Assembly (NCBI GenBank): GCA_947455195.1
Contig: CANGMI010000003.1
Span: 261,620-325,619 of the forward strand
Length of the DNA stretch: 64,000 nt
From: Pseudomonadota bacterium
GTDB taxonomy: Bacteria; Pseudomonadota; Gammaproteobacteria; Burkholderiales; SG8-39
Direction: 5' to 3'
Shown here: positions 7,159 to 15,910 of the stretch, piece after piece
How positions within the stretch are numbered: the stretch's first letter is position 1
Layout: every line of letters begins with the position of its first letter
The notes under the pieces: generated by a model
Told to the model about the DNA's origin: nothing
What the model saw: only the letters and a program-made list of their open reading frames with translations
The model's database searches: none
Program-made: the position numbers and the translations under genes

Positions 7159-9726
7159 ATGTGGTCGAGTCTGAGCACGCGACTGAAGGGCCGCGCCGAC
7201 AGCGAACATGTGCAGGTCCTCATCCGGATCGTCATCGTCGCCCTGATCGCGCTGTACTTCTGGCTTTTGCAGAAGGTCTTGCCGGACGAATCCGCCCTGA
7301 TCGAGACGACCTTCACCATCCTGACGGTCTCGATCACTGCCTCGGTGATGCTGTTGGTGTGGCTCCTGCTGTCGCCTGCGATCAATCCGATTCGGAGAGT
7401 TGCAGGCGCAGTACATGACAACGTGGCGCTCACTGCGTGTCTGATTGCGTGCGGTGAGCTGGCCGCACCCTGCTATGGCCTCTACCTCTGGGTCACCCTG
7501 GGCTATGGCTTTCGCTACGGGCCGGCGTACATGCAGGTATCACAGACTCTGAGCGTGGTGGGGTTCGCCATCGTGTGGATGGTCTCACCGTTCTGGCGAG
7601 ACAACGGACTCCTCACCGGCTCGTTGATGGTGACGCTGCTGGTCGTACCCTCCTACGCCCTCAGCCTCATCCGCATGCTGCACGCCGCCAAGGCCCGTGC
7701 GGAAGAGAACAGCCGCGCCAAGAGCGATTTCGTAGCACTCGTGTCGCACGAATTCCGCACGCCTCTCAACGGCATCATCGGCCACGCACAGCTGCTGGAG
7801 ACAACGCAACTGACCGAAGAGCAGTCTCTCTACCTGCGCAACCTGCAAGGATCGACCGCCGGCCTGCTCGACCTCGTGGAGAGTGTGCTTGACATCTCGC
7901 GCATCGAGTCAGGCGAGTACATGCCGCAAAACACCGACATATTCCTGTCGGAACTGGTCCTGAACTGCCTGACCACCGTGGACGTGCAGGCGAGGAATCG
8001 CGGTCTGCGACTGAGCGCGCACATCGATCCGGCAATACCCGAGGCGATCAGGCTGGACGTCAAGGCGGTTCGCGAGATCCTGCTCAACCTGCTGGGCAAT
8101 GCAGCCAAGTTCACCGACGCGGGATCCATCGAACTCCTCGTTGTCGGCAGTCATGCCGAGGACGCGAACTTTCGCCTGACATTCAGCGTTCGGGACTCGG
8201 GCATCGGCATTGCCCAGGAGCACTTCACCCGGGTGTTCGAGCGCTTTACCCAGGTCCGCAGCGGCTCGGCGCGACCCGCGACCGGGGCCGGACTGGGCAC
8301 CACCATCGCCCGGGACCTCGCACGCCGGATAGGCGGCGATATCTGGCTGGAGAGCGCGCCAGGTCGCGGCAGCACCTTCCATCTGGAAATTCCGGTACAA
8401 GGCCGCTTGAAACCGCGAACAACGCCAGCACGTCCCGGGCAGATTCTCCTGATCGGCGTGTCGGGAACGGAGGCAGACCGCCTCGTCGCAGACCTGGGAC
8501 TGCTGGGATACCGCAGCGAAGTCATCGAGACGGTGACGGCGGCCCTGGACCGATTGCGGGCAGGATCGACGCATCACGACTGGATCGTCGTCGCCGAATC
8601 GGTCGGCAAGCTCGCTGCCCGGCAGATCGCATCGACCCTCGCGACGACCTTGCCCTCCAGCCTGGAGAATGCCCGACTGCTCGCGTTGACGGGTGCCTGG
8701 GCGCTGCAGCCAGCACTGATCCAGGCCGGGTACCGCTCATCGTTGCCCGCCCGCTTCACACCCGGCACTCTGGCGGCATTGCTCGGCGAACCGCTGAGCC
8801 CGACACGCAGCCGAACCGCTCCGGCCTCGCCTCCCGGTGCCAGCGTCGATGCCCGTACCGGTGCTGGCCCCAGCGCACTCGAGCATGCAAAGGCGATGCT
8901 CGCACCCATGCAATTCATCCGGGTGCTGCTGGTCGACGACAACCAGGTGAACCGGCTGATGATGTCGACATGGCTGGAAAAACTGGGCATCGAACATCAG
9001 GTCGCCAGCAGTGGGTACGAATTTCTGGACATGGCTGCGGATGGTTCGTTTGACCTGTTTCTGATCGACCATCAGATGCCAGACCTCGACGGTATCGAAG
9101 CACTGAACCTTTTCCGATCGGCCGCGACCGGGCCGATCGTTCCAGCCGTGCTGATTTCAGCCGATGTGCAACAGGAAACGGTCGCACGAGCCCTGCGTGC
9201 CGGATTTGCCGATGTCATTTCCAAACCGCTGCGGCTCGAACGCCTGGTACCCACCCTGCTCCAGGCCTTCGATCCAGCCGGTCCTGATGCGAAAGTCCGA
9301 GACCATGGCGGCCTCCAGGGGTCTGCGAACGCCAGGCAGACGCTTGAAAGGACGCCAGAGGCCTCCGGCGATACGCTCATCGATCGCACACAGATCGTGG
9401 CGGCCACCGCGCTTGATCCTGCCGACGCCGGCGCTTTCGTGCGGAGACTGCGCCAAGCCTACGCGGAAGATGCGAAACGGGTCTTCGCGCGAATGCGTCT
9501 CGCACTCGGCGCAAGCGACTGGCCGTCCATCTGGGATGCCGCACACGCACTCAAGGGCAACAGTGCCAATGTGGGGGCCACCGTGGCCGCTCTCTGCTGC
9601 GAGCGGCTGGAGGCGATGACCCCTGAGGAACTCCGGTCGGACGGCTCAGACCGTATCAACGAACTCGAAAGCGTCGTGACTCGCAGCGTCGAGCAGATCG
9701 AGATCCGCCATGAGGGGAAGCCCTAG
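7159..9726 (+). CDS. rpfC: RpfC-type DSF-sensing hybrid histidine kinase
   Basis: 855 aa. The N-terminus (residues 1-175) has about five membrane segments in the arrangement of Xanthomonas RpfC, including the telltale GRADSEHVQ (11-19) and YLWVTLGYGFRYGPAYM (109-125). Then come a HisKA domain with H197 in SHEFRTPLN, an HATPase domain (N-box NLLGNAAKFTD, DSGIGI at 345-350, GAGLGT), a degenerate receiver-like domain (about 425-545), a true receiver with phospho-acceptor D636 (LIDHQMP), and an Hpt domain with H795 (AHALKGNSANVG). RpfC senses the fatty-acid signal DSF, and in Xanthomonas it also restrains RpfF. The gene converges on rpfF with a 4-bp overlap, the classic rpfF/rpfC layout. No rpfG partner is in the window. 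Confidence 0.93.
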   Translation: MWSSLSTRLKGRADSEHVQVLIRIVIVALIALYFWLLQKVLPDESALIETTFTILTVSITASVMLLVWLLLSPAINPIRRVAGAVHDNVALTACLIACGELAAPCYGLYLWVTLGYGFRYGPAYMQVSQTLSVVGFAIVWMVSPFWRDNGLLTGSLMVTLLVVPSYALSLIRMLHAAKARAEENSRAKSDFVALVSHEFRTPLNGIIGHAQLLETTQLTEEQSLYLRNLQGSTAGLLDLVESVLDISRIESGEYMPQNTDIFLSELVLNCLTTVDVQARNRGLRLSAHIDPAIPEAIRLDVKAVREILLNLLGNAAKFTDAGSIELLVVGSHAEDANFRLTFSVRDSGIGIAQEHFTRVFERFTQVRSGSARPATGAGLGTTIARDLARRIGGDIWLESAPGRGSTFHLEIPVQGRLKPRTTPARPGQILLIGVSGTEADRLVADLGLLGYRSEVIETVTAALDRLRAGSTHHDWIVVAESVGKLAARQIASTLATTLPSSLENARLLALTGAWALQPALIQAGYRSSLPARFTPGTLAALLGEPLSPTRSRTAPASPPGASVDARTGAGPSALEHAKAMLAPMQFIRVLLVDDNQVNRLMMSTWLEKLGIEHQVASSGYEFLDMAADGSFDLFLIDHQMPDLDGIEALNLFRSAATGPIVPAVLISADVQQETVARALRAGFADVISKPLRLERLVPTLLQAFDPAGPDAKVRDHGGLQGSANARQTLERTPEASGDTLIDRTQIVAATALDPADAGAFVRRLRQAYAEDAKRVFARMRLALGASDWPSIWDAAHALKGNSANVGATVAALCCERLEAMTPEELRSDGSDRINELESVVTRSVEQIEIRHEGKP

Positions 9727-10634
9727 GCGAGGGCTGCAGCCTGTGCATCCGTCGACGTGGCACGGACGTTTCGCTGGCCACTCCACATCTTCGTCTGCAA
9801 TTCCAGATAGCTGCGCATCATCTTCAGATCACGCTCCTCGAGCTCGAGTACTGCATCACACCAGACATCAACGACCTCATCGAGTTCACGCCGGGTGATC
9901 GGCTCGACGATGCCGCGTACCTTCTGCATGGCGATGGCCGTGTTGTGATGTCGCGAATGACGACGGATGAATTCGTAGACTGCCTTCTCGCCTTCTCCTC
10001 GCGAGAACAGGGCGTCGATCAGGCCCATCTCGTGCAATTCGGTTGCGCTGTAACGATCGCCCGACATGATCATTCGCATCGCCTTCGAATGCCCGATACG
10101 CCGCTTGAGGATCGAGTAGGCACCCATACCCGGAAAGAGACTGAAACTCACTTCGGGAAAACAGAACTGCGCCTCGCGGTCCGCCAGGATGACGGATGAG
10201 GAGATCGCATTCTCGAAGCCACCACCAAAGGCACGACCTTCCACGACGGAAATCGTGGTGAGGGGCAGTCCCAGGTTCTGCAGTCGGTTCCACTGGGCAT
10301 CGATGCAGGCAGCGGCATAGACCCTCAGCGATACCCGATCACGACGGGCCTGGAGTTCGAGAAAGGCAGCAAGATCACCGCCCAGATTGAAGACGCCGGG
10401 AATCGCCGACCCGTAGACGACGTAGCGCACCCGGAACGGATCACCGTTCGCCAGCGCGACGCCACCGGATGCCTGCAGCGAGGCGTCGTGATGACGCATC
10501 TCGCGCATCATTTCGAGGGAATAGCAGGGTCGACCGCGCGGCTTCATGCGCTGCCAGACCACGCCATTGGTGGGGTCGGTACTGACATCGAGCAACTGGT
10601 AATCCGGAAGGGAGCAGATGGATTCACGCACCAT
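9723..10634 (-). CDS. rpfF: RpfF-type DSF synthase (crotonase fold)
   Basis: 303 aa. RpfF makes cis-2-unsaturated fatty-acid signals from acyl-ACP by combined thioesterase and dehydratase action. The sequence keeps the oxyanion-hole motif VFNLGGDLAAF (81-91), EGRAFGGGFE ending at E141, and FPEVSFSLFPGMGAYS with E161. These glutamates fall at the same numbers and spacing as the catalytic E141/E161 pair of Xanthomonas RpfF. This, with convergence on rpfC, separates it from ordinary enoyl-CoA hydratases. ATG 10634 has a GAGG upstream at about 8 nt. A 257-bp gap separates it from the second kinase upstream on the same strand, so it probably has its own promoter there. Confidence 0.94.
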   Translation of the reverse strand: MVRESICSLPDYQLLDVSTDPTNGVVWQRMKPRGRPCYSLEMMREMRHHDASLQASGGVALANGDPFRVRYVVYGSAIPGVFNLGGDLAAFLELQARRDRVSLRVYAAACIDAQWNRLQNLGLPLTTISVVEGRAFGGGFENAISSSVILADREAQFCFPEVSFSLFPGMGAYSILKRRIGHSKAMRMIMSGDRYSATELHEMGLIDALFSRGEGEKAVYEFIRRHSRHHNTAIAMQKVRGIVEPITRRELDEVVDVWCDAVLELEERDLKMMRSYLELQTKMWSGQRNVRATSTDAQAAALA

Positions 10635-10891
10635 GATGGGGCCTCTTTTTCTGATGATGTTGTTGGTGTTATGTCATCGAGACGGCCGATGCGATCGGGC
10701 CACCGGCCATCGCGCCTGTCCGCCGATCGGGTAGCCAGGCGGGCGAGCATGTGACAAATGTCTCATGCGACCGACGAATAACCCGCGCCTGAGGCAAGGC
10801 ATCCACCGTGATCTGTGCGAAATGCCACACTGCGCACACGATTGCCGATGCAGGCAACCGCGTGTTGAGTGGCACCTTGTCGCACAGCCCT

Positions 10892-12952
10892 TCAGACCGC
10901 GATCAAACGCTCCAGGTCAGCGAGGTCTTGCACGGAGGGGATATCGTCCCGGGCCTCGAAGCGGGCGATCACCGGATCGGCCGCCGTGATGCCCATGAGC
11001 CGCGCGGTCCCCTTGAGGCGATGCAGCCACGCGCGCGTCGCCGCGACATCGCCCGCTTCGAGCGCGGCATGCAACCCATGAAAGCTCTCGGCAACGCTGC
11101 GCCTTGCCAGGCAGGCCAGCGTCGCATCCGTTGCGATGCCCTGCGCTTGCACGCCCTGCGCAACGCTGTCCTTGCGCGCAGGCAGGGCTTCCATCAGCCG
11201 GGCGGTATCGGTCGGCTTTTCGAGCCAGACATCAGCCCCGGCTGCCGCAGCCAACGTGCGCGAGGCTGCGGTAGCATCGGCCGTGAGCATGATCAACCGC
11301 ACCCGGGCAGCCCCGGGTGGCACGGGGCGTGACCGCGCTCGTGCAATTACCTCGGCCCCACTCATGTGCGGCAGATGACCATCGATGATGGCGGCATCGA
11401 GTCCACCCGAGGCGAGGCAGGCAGAAGCCGCCTCGCCATCAGCGCAGGTCAGAACCCGGTGCCCGGCCTGCTCGAGCACCCGACACAAGGCGGCACGCAT
11501 CGCAGGCTCGTCTTCGGCCACGAGGATGCGCAACGATCGCGCCGGTTGCGCCTCTTCGCGGGCGACACTCGCAGCCTCGCCCGCGCACGACATGCCCTCA
11601 GCGGAAGACTCATCCGATGGCGAACCAGATCCGCACTGCGCCGGATGCAGCGGATGCAGGGGTAATCTGAAACGGAACACGCTGCCCCTGCCGACGACGC
11701 TCGACACCTCGATCGAACCCCCGGCGGCCCTGATCAGCTCACTCGCCATGGCAGCCCCGAGACCCGTGCCAGGCTCGATCGTGCCGTCGGGTCGGGGTGC
11801 CTGCCAGAAGCGCTCGAACACGTGCGCCCTCGCCTCGGCATCGATGCCAATGCCGGTATCGATCACGTCGAAGCGGACAAGGTCAGAGCCCTCGGACATC
11901 ACCGACACCGTGATGCGCCCCACCCGGGTGTACTTCACTGCGTTGTCCAGAAGCGCGATCAGCGCTTCCTGTGCAGCACCGAGGGCAAGCCCTGCGCGCG
12001 CTGGCAGAGCCGGGTCGCACACCAGTTGCAATTCGAGCCCTTTGGCATGGGCTTCCGGACGCACCAGGCCGAGTGCCACCTCGGCCAATTCGCGAACGTC
12101 GACCGGTTCCGGGGCTGCCGCGGGCCGACCCTGGTCGAGGGCAGCCAGCGTGAGGCTGTTGCTCACCTGCCGCAGCAGCACCGTTGAAGCCGTCCACGCA
12201 GCGTCGACGAGGCGGGTTCGCACTTCAGCGTCAGGCTCGCCACGAAGCAGCGTGAGATTGGCCATGATCGCCCCGAGGGGCGTGCGCATGTTGTGGCTCG
12301 TGGCCGACAGGACGCGTGCCTTTTCGTCGTTGGCCCGCGCCAGGCCACGGTTGGCTTCAGTCGATCGGTTCAGGAAGAGCAGAAAATAGGGAATGGTGAG
12401 GACAAGATGAGCGAGCAGACCCAGCCAGACTCGTCGATGCCCGGCCCACGTGGGATGCCAGAACAGCGTGCAGTCGGCGATGACAACCAGCACGAGGCAA
12501 ACGCGCAGGTAGGATGGACCGTAGCGCGATCCGTAACCGATGCAGATGAAGGGACCCACGCTGAGAATGAGCGCGCCCGACTCATCACCGAGCCAGGCAA
12601 AGCCGCACATGGCCGTGCTGTCGGTGACCATGGCCACGTAGCGGCGTAGAACATTCACACCCGGTCGCAGAGCCATCCAGACCATCAGAAGGAGGCTGCC
12701 CAGCAGAAAGACCGTTGCCAGCACGGCAAGCCCGCGCCCCGCGCCCTCGTCTCCCATGGCGTACAGCAGCCAGCCCGGAATGAGCAGGCCCCAGGCAAGT
12801 CGTGCGATCGCCTGTTCGGCTTCGTTGCGATCGGCCCGCAGTCGAGCCCAGATCGTGCCCACGCGGCCGGCGGAGGCCCCGGCAACCGGGCCCCTCGAGG
12901 GCTTGGTCCATCGGCTTGCACGAACGGTATCGATCGCACCCTCCCCGGGCAC
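10892..12952 (-). CDS. second RpfC-like hybrid sensor histidine kinase
   Basis: 686 aa from a GTG start at 12952, which is uncertain; no good ribosome binding site is seen and GTG at residue 31 is an alternative. The membrane domain (about 48-195) shares GYGSRYGPSYLR (139-150) with the neighbouring RpfC, suggesting the same sensory module. Next come HisKA with H220 (SHNMRTPLG), HATPase (LLDNAVKYT, DTGIGI 365-370, GTGLGA), a receiver with D524 (IIDGHLP), and Hpt with H644 (HRLKGTARLMG). It lacks the extra degenerate receiver of RpfC. It lies upstream of rpfF on the same strand, so it may be a second DSF-family receptor or a modulator of the first. All phosphorelay residues are present, so it should be active. 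Confidence 0.88.
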   Translation of the reverse strand: MPGEGAIDTVRASRWTKPSRGPVAGASAGRVGTIWARLRADRNEAEQAIARLAWGLLIPGWLLYAMGDEGAGRGLAVLATVFLLGSLLLMVWMALRPGVNVLRRYVAMVTDSTAMCGFAWLGDESGALILSVGPFICIGYGSRYGPSYLRVCLVLVVIADCTLFWHPTWAGHRRVWLGLLAHLVLTIPYFLLFLNRSTEANRGLARANDEKARVLSATSHNMRTPLGAIMANLTLLRGEPDAEVRTRLVDAAWTASTVLLRQVSNSLTLAALDQGRPAAAPEPVDVRELAEVALGLVRPEAHAKGLELQLVCDPALPARAGLALGAAQEALIALLDNAVKYTRVGRITVSVMSEGSDLVRFDVIDTGIGIDAEARAHVFERFWQAPRPDGTIEPGTGLGAAMASELIRAAGGSIEVSSVVGRGSVFRFRLPLHPLHPAQCGSGSPSDESSAEGMSCAGEAASVAREEAQPARSLRILVAEDEPAMRAALCRVLEQAGHRVLTCADGEAASACLASGGLDAAIIDGHLPHMSGAEVIARARSRPVPPGAARVRLIMLTADATAASRTLAAAAGADVWLEKPTDTARLMEALPARKDSVAQGVQAQGIATDATLACLARRSVAESFHGLHAALEAGDVAATRAWLHRLKGTARLMGITAADPVIARFEARDDIPSVQDLADLERLIAV

Positions 12953-13001
12953 GACCTCGGTGTCACGCCCGAGGGCAACGGTAACCGCATACCGTTCAGA
13001 C

Positions 13002-13021
13002 CAATTGCAAACAATTGCAAA
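13002..13021. repeat. tandem AT-rich decamer upstream of the second kinase
   Basis: CAATTGCAAA occurs twice in direct succession, followed by another A, in otherwise GC-rich DNA 50-70 bp upstream of the GTG start at 12952. Each copy carries the palindrome CAATTG. On the minus strand it offers TTGCAA boxes that could serve as a -35 element or as paired operator sites. Its function is inferred from position only. Confidence 0.5.
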
Positions 13022-13162
13022 ATCTTCGGGGTGGGGCTCGACTCGATCCCTTGAGCCCGAAGGGTCTCAGGCAGGTACCCGTATCGGGCACCCGCCAGCC
13101 GCGCGCTTCATCGGGCGGCGTGCCCGTCACGACCCGGGCCAGGGCCCGGGGTCACGCAAGGA

Positions 13163-13642
13163 TCAGCCGACCGCTTCGAGCGTCTTGCCTCCGGCAACCG
13201 CCGGATCGGCGTGAACCAGAATGACGGCAACGAAGCAGGACTCGGTGCCGCGGTTGACCCAGTTGTGGATGGTGCCTCGCTGAACCATCACGTCGCCGGC
13301 CGCGAGATGCACTTCAACCTCGTCATCGAGCTGCATGTCGATCTCACCTCGCAGCACCACCAGGTAGTCGACCGAGTCGGTACGGTGCATGCGCCGGGCC
13401 ACGCCCGGCTTGAACTCGATCATGCGGAATACGGTGCCGCCCGGCAGCGTCGTGCCGGCCGGCGCGGCACCCGCATCTTCCTCGGTCGAATTGTTCGATG
13501 GGAAGGTCGATGTCGTCCAGATGTTGCACGACAGGGCACCGGGCCGACCCTCGCGGATATTGCTGCATACCTCGTCGATCTTGACGATGGCCTTGCCGTT
13601 GGTGTCATGTCCGGTCACGACTCGCCTGACCTTGAGTGTCAT
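13163..13642 (-). CDS. cupin-domain protein
   Basis: 159 aa single-domain cupin. The C-terminal beta-barrel shows GVARRMHRTDSVDYLVVLRG followed by AGDVMVQRGTIHNWVNRG, the two cupin motifs. Of the usual metal ligands the first motif retains the MHRTDSVDY histidine and the second TIHNW, so metal binding is plausible but reduced. Such proteins are often small isomerases, oxygenases or sensors; nothing specific can be assigned. ATG 13642 follows GAGGAG at about 7 nt, and the longer open frame upstream has no family resemblance. It sits between the DSF locus and recD, on the same strand as both. Confidence 0.82.
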   Translation of the reverse strand: MTLKVRRVVTGHDTNGKAIVKIDEVCSNIREGRPGALSCNIWTTSTFPSNNSTEEDAGAAPAGTTLPGGTVFRMIEFKPGVARRMHRTDSVDYLVVLRGEIDMQLDDEVEVHLAAGDVMVQRGTIHNWVNRGTESCFVAVILVHADPAVAGGKTLEAVG

Positions 13643-13789
13643 GGTGCTGCTCCTCGGTGGTTGCGCAACGATCGCGCCATGGGCATGCGCACGGGCGTGT
13701 GCGCACGGGGGTGCAATGGTTGGCGCAGGGTACCGGGGCAACCGGCACGCATCAAGCACCTGCCCATATCGACCGCAAGAGCTTGCCGT

Positions 13790-15910
13790 TCAGGCCTCGC
13801 GCAGACGCGCGAGAAGGCCGGAAGCGCGCCAGGCAGGGCGCCTGGCTGCCTCGGCAATGACCGTTTCGCGCCCTGCCAGACACGCGCCGAGGCGGGCACG
13901 GGTCACGGCGGTGTAAATGAGCTCACGGGACAGAAGCGGGTGCGGCTCTTCGGGCAGCACGATCAGCACGCGATCGAATTCAGACCCTTGCGACTTGTGC
14001 ACCGAAAGGGCCCAGGCGGTCTCGTGGTCGGGCAGGCGAGCTGGCGACAAGGCCCGGAACCGGCCTTCACCGACCGGGAACCAGACCTTCAGTACGCCGT
14101 TCATGTCGGGCCAGGTGATACCCGTATCGCCATTGAAGAGTCCGACGGTGTAGTCATTCCGGACGACGAGCACCGGACGCCCCGCATACCAGGGCGAGGG
14201 CTCAAGGGGGTCATCAGGATGAAACCGCTTGCGCCGCACCGCGGCGGCAATCTGCGCATTGATGGCATCGACCCCACGCGGACCGGCACGCAGGGCGCAA
14301 AGCACCCGAAATCCCTCGAAGCGCGCGAAGAGGCACTCGAGTGCGTCCTCAGGGGACACGCCACTGGCGGCAGCCGCCGCGAGCGCCTCGAGATAGGGCG
14401 CGTAACAATCGAGGGCCCGTGCACACACGGCCGACGCGGCGCTCGCCCCTGCCTCGACCAGGCAGTCGGCTCCGACCAGCAGGGGATCACGCAGTGCCCC
14501 GATGAGATCGTCCACCCGGCCTGCGCGGATCGCCGTGGCCATCAAACCGGGCCCGGAGCGCGCATCGAACCGAAAATTTTCGGTCAGCCACACCACGGCA
14601 TCGACAAGCGGACCCTGCAACGTCGGGACCGTCGCCGGCAGCACGGCGGCAACGCCGGTCACCTGAGCGCCTGTTGCAAGGGTGGCCTGGGGTGCAATGC
14701 CTCGAGATTCGACGCCCTCGCGTTCAAGGGCCTCGCGTTCAAGGGCCTGAGGATCGATCGCCACGGGTTCGACATCACCCGGCTCGATGCCCAGACGCGC
14801 CAGTTGATGCAGACACGCCGCGCTGAAGGTGTACGACGCGCTCAGTTCGGCGAATACCGCGCCGGCCTCGACCGACGCCAGCTGTTCACGGTCACCGAGC
14901 AGGATGATCCGCGCACCCGGGGGCACTGCCTCGAGCAGTTGCGTCGCAAGCGCCAGATCGAGCATCGAGGCTTCGTCAACGACCAGCGTATCGATGGGCA
15001 GCGGGTTGTCGATGCCGTGCCGGAATACCCCAGGCACCTGCGTGGCACCCAGCAGGCGATGGATCGTCTGGGCGCTGGGTGTGTCAGCCCCGATCGCGCC
15101 CTGCTCGCGCAACGACTGCTCGACACGGGCCGCCGCCTTGCCCGTGGGCGCCGCAATGGCGATGCGCTCGGCAGGGTTGCACAGCCGCAGACAGGCAAGC
15201 AACCGTGCCACGGTCGTGGTCTTGCCGGTGCCAGGACCACCGCTGATCACCACCAGCGATCGCAGCAAGGCGAGCGCAACCGCCAGACGCTGCCCGCGGG
15301 TGCGCGCGTCGGCGCGGGCGCTCGCCGGATGCACGGTATCGAAGGCCGCGCAGGCCGCGGCGTCGAGCACACGAAGCGGCTCGCGCGCGGCCGCGACCAG
15401 CCGGCGCGCCAGACGCCGTTCAAGATCGAAGTGCCGGTGCAGATAGAGCCTGTCACCCTCATCGAGAATGAGCGGCATCGCATCGGCGCACGCGCTGCCG
15501 CCAACCACACCCGAGGCCCGCAGGGTTGCCCGAAGCTGGGCCACGCTCGAGGCGGTGACAGGTCCCGGAGCGGCAGCGCGAACGTCGATGCGCAATGCCC
15601 CCCCGTCCTCACCCTCGACCAGGCCCTCATCCTCAACGTCAGACTCGGCCTCGACCGCATCGGCTCCGCGAACCGACTCGGGCCTGCGCCCCATCGCCAC
15701 GGCGGCCAGCGGCAAACAGACATGGCCAGCCGCGATGGCATGGCTCAAAGCCCGAGCCGCATGATGGAGATCGCGCAAGACCGTGACGTCCGGGACCTGA
15801 TCGTCGGCGGATGCCGCCGCCCGCAACGCGGCCTTGTGACGCGCCCACACCACCAGGCGCCGAGCGAATGCCCGGGCAAGACTCCGCTCCCCGTAGCGAC
15901 CTTCACTCAT
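13790..15910 (-). CDS. recD: exodeoxyribonuclease V alpha subunit RecD
   Basis: 706 aa, longer than the roughly 608 aa of E. coli. RecD is the 5'-3' helicase motor of RecBCD, which resects double-strand breaks for recombination. Walker A is GGPGTGKT (224-231), Walker B is LVVDEASMLD, and motif VI is represented by ALSVHKSQGSEFD near the C-terminus. Two insertions explain the size: an acidic stretch around residues 85-105, and a segment with the duplicated LEREA unit encoded by a 15-bp tandem repeat at 14716-14745. The ATG at 15910 overlaps the recB stop by 4 bp, so expression is translationally coupled. It is the last gene of recC-recB-recD. Confidence 0.95.
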   Translation of the reverse strand: MSEGRYGERSLARAFARRLVVWARHKAALRAAASADDQVPDVTVLRDLHHAARALSHAIAAGHVCLPLAAVAMGRRPESVRGADAVEAESDVEDEGLVEGEDGGALRIDVRAAAPGPVTASSVAQLRATLRASGVVGGSACADAMPLILDEGDRLYLHRHFDLERRLARRLVAAAREPLRVLDAAACAAFDTVHPASARADARTRGQRLAVALALLRSLVVISGGPGTGKTTTVARLLACLRLCNPAERIAIAAPTGKAAARVEQSLREQGAIGADTPSAQTIHRLLGATQVPGVFRHGIDNPLPIDTLVVDEASMLDLALATQLLEAVPPGARIILLGDREQLASVEAGAVFAELSASYTFSAACLHQLARLGIEPGDVEPVAIDPQALEREALEREGVESRGIAPQATLATGAQVTGVAAVLPATVPTLQGPLVDAVVWLTENFRFDARSGPGLMATAIRAGRVDDLIGALRDPLLVGADCLVEAGASAASAVCARALDCYAPYLEALAAAAASGVSPEDALECLFARFEGFRVLCALRAGPRGVDAINAQIAAAVRRKRFHPDDPLEPSPWYAGRPVLVVRNDYTVGLFNGDTGITWPDMNGVLKVWFPVGEGRFRALSPARLPDHETAWALSVHKSQGSEFDRVLIVLPEEPHPLLSRELIYTAVTRARLGACLAGRETVIAEAARRPAWRASGLLARLREA
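14716..14745. repeat. perfect 15-bp tandem duplication inside recD
   Basis: The unit CCTCGCGTTCAAGGG is repeated exactly twice (14716-14730, 14731-14745). Being a multiple of three it adds five residues (LEREA-type) without changing frame. It lies in a poorly conserved part of RecD between the helicase motifs, where length variation is likely tolerated. Confidence 0.85.

Noticed and set aside
9723-10634. An ordinary enoyl-CoA hydratase
   Set aside because: The two glutamates with RpfF numbering, the FNLGGDLxxF motif and convergence on an RpfC-type kinase make DSF synthase the better call.
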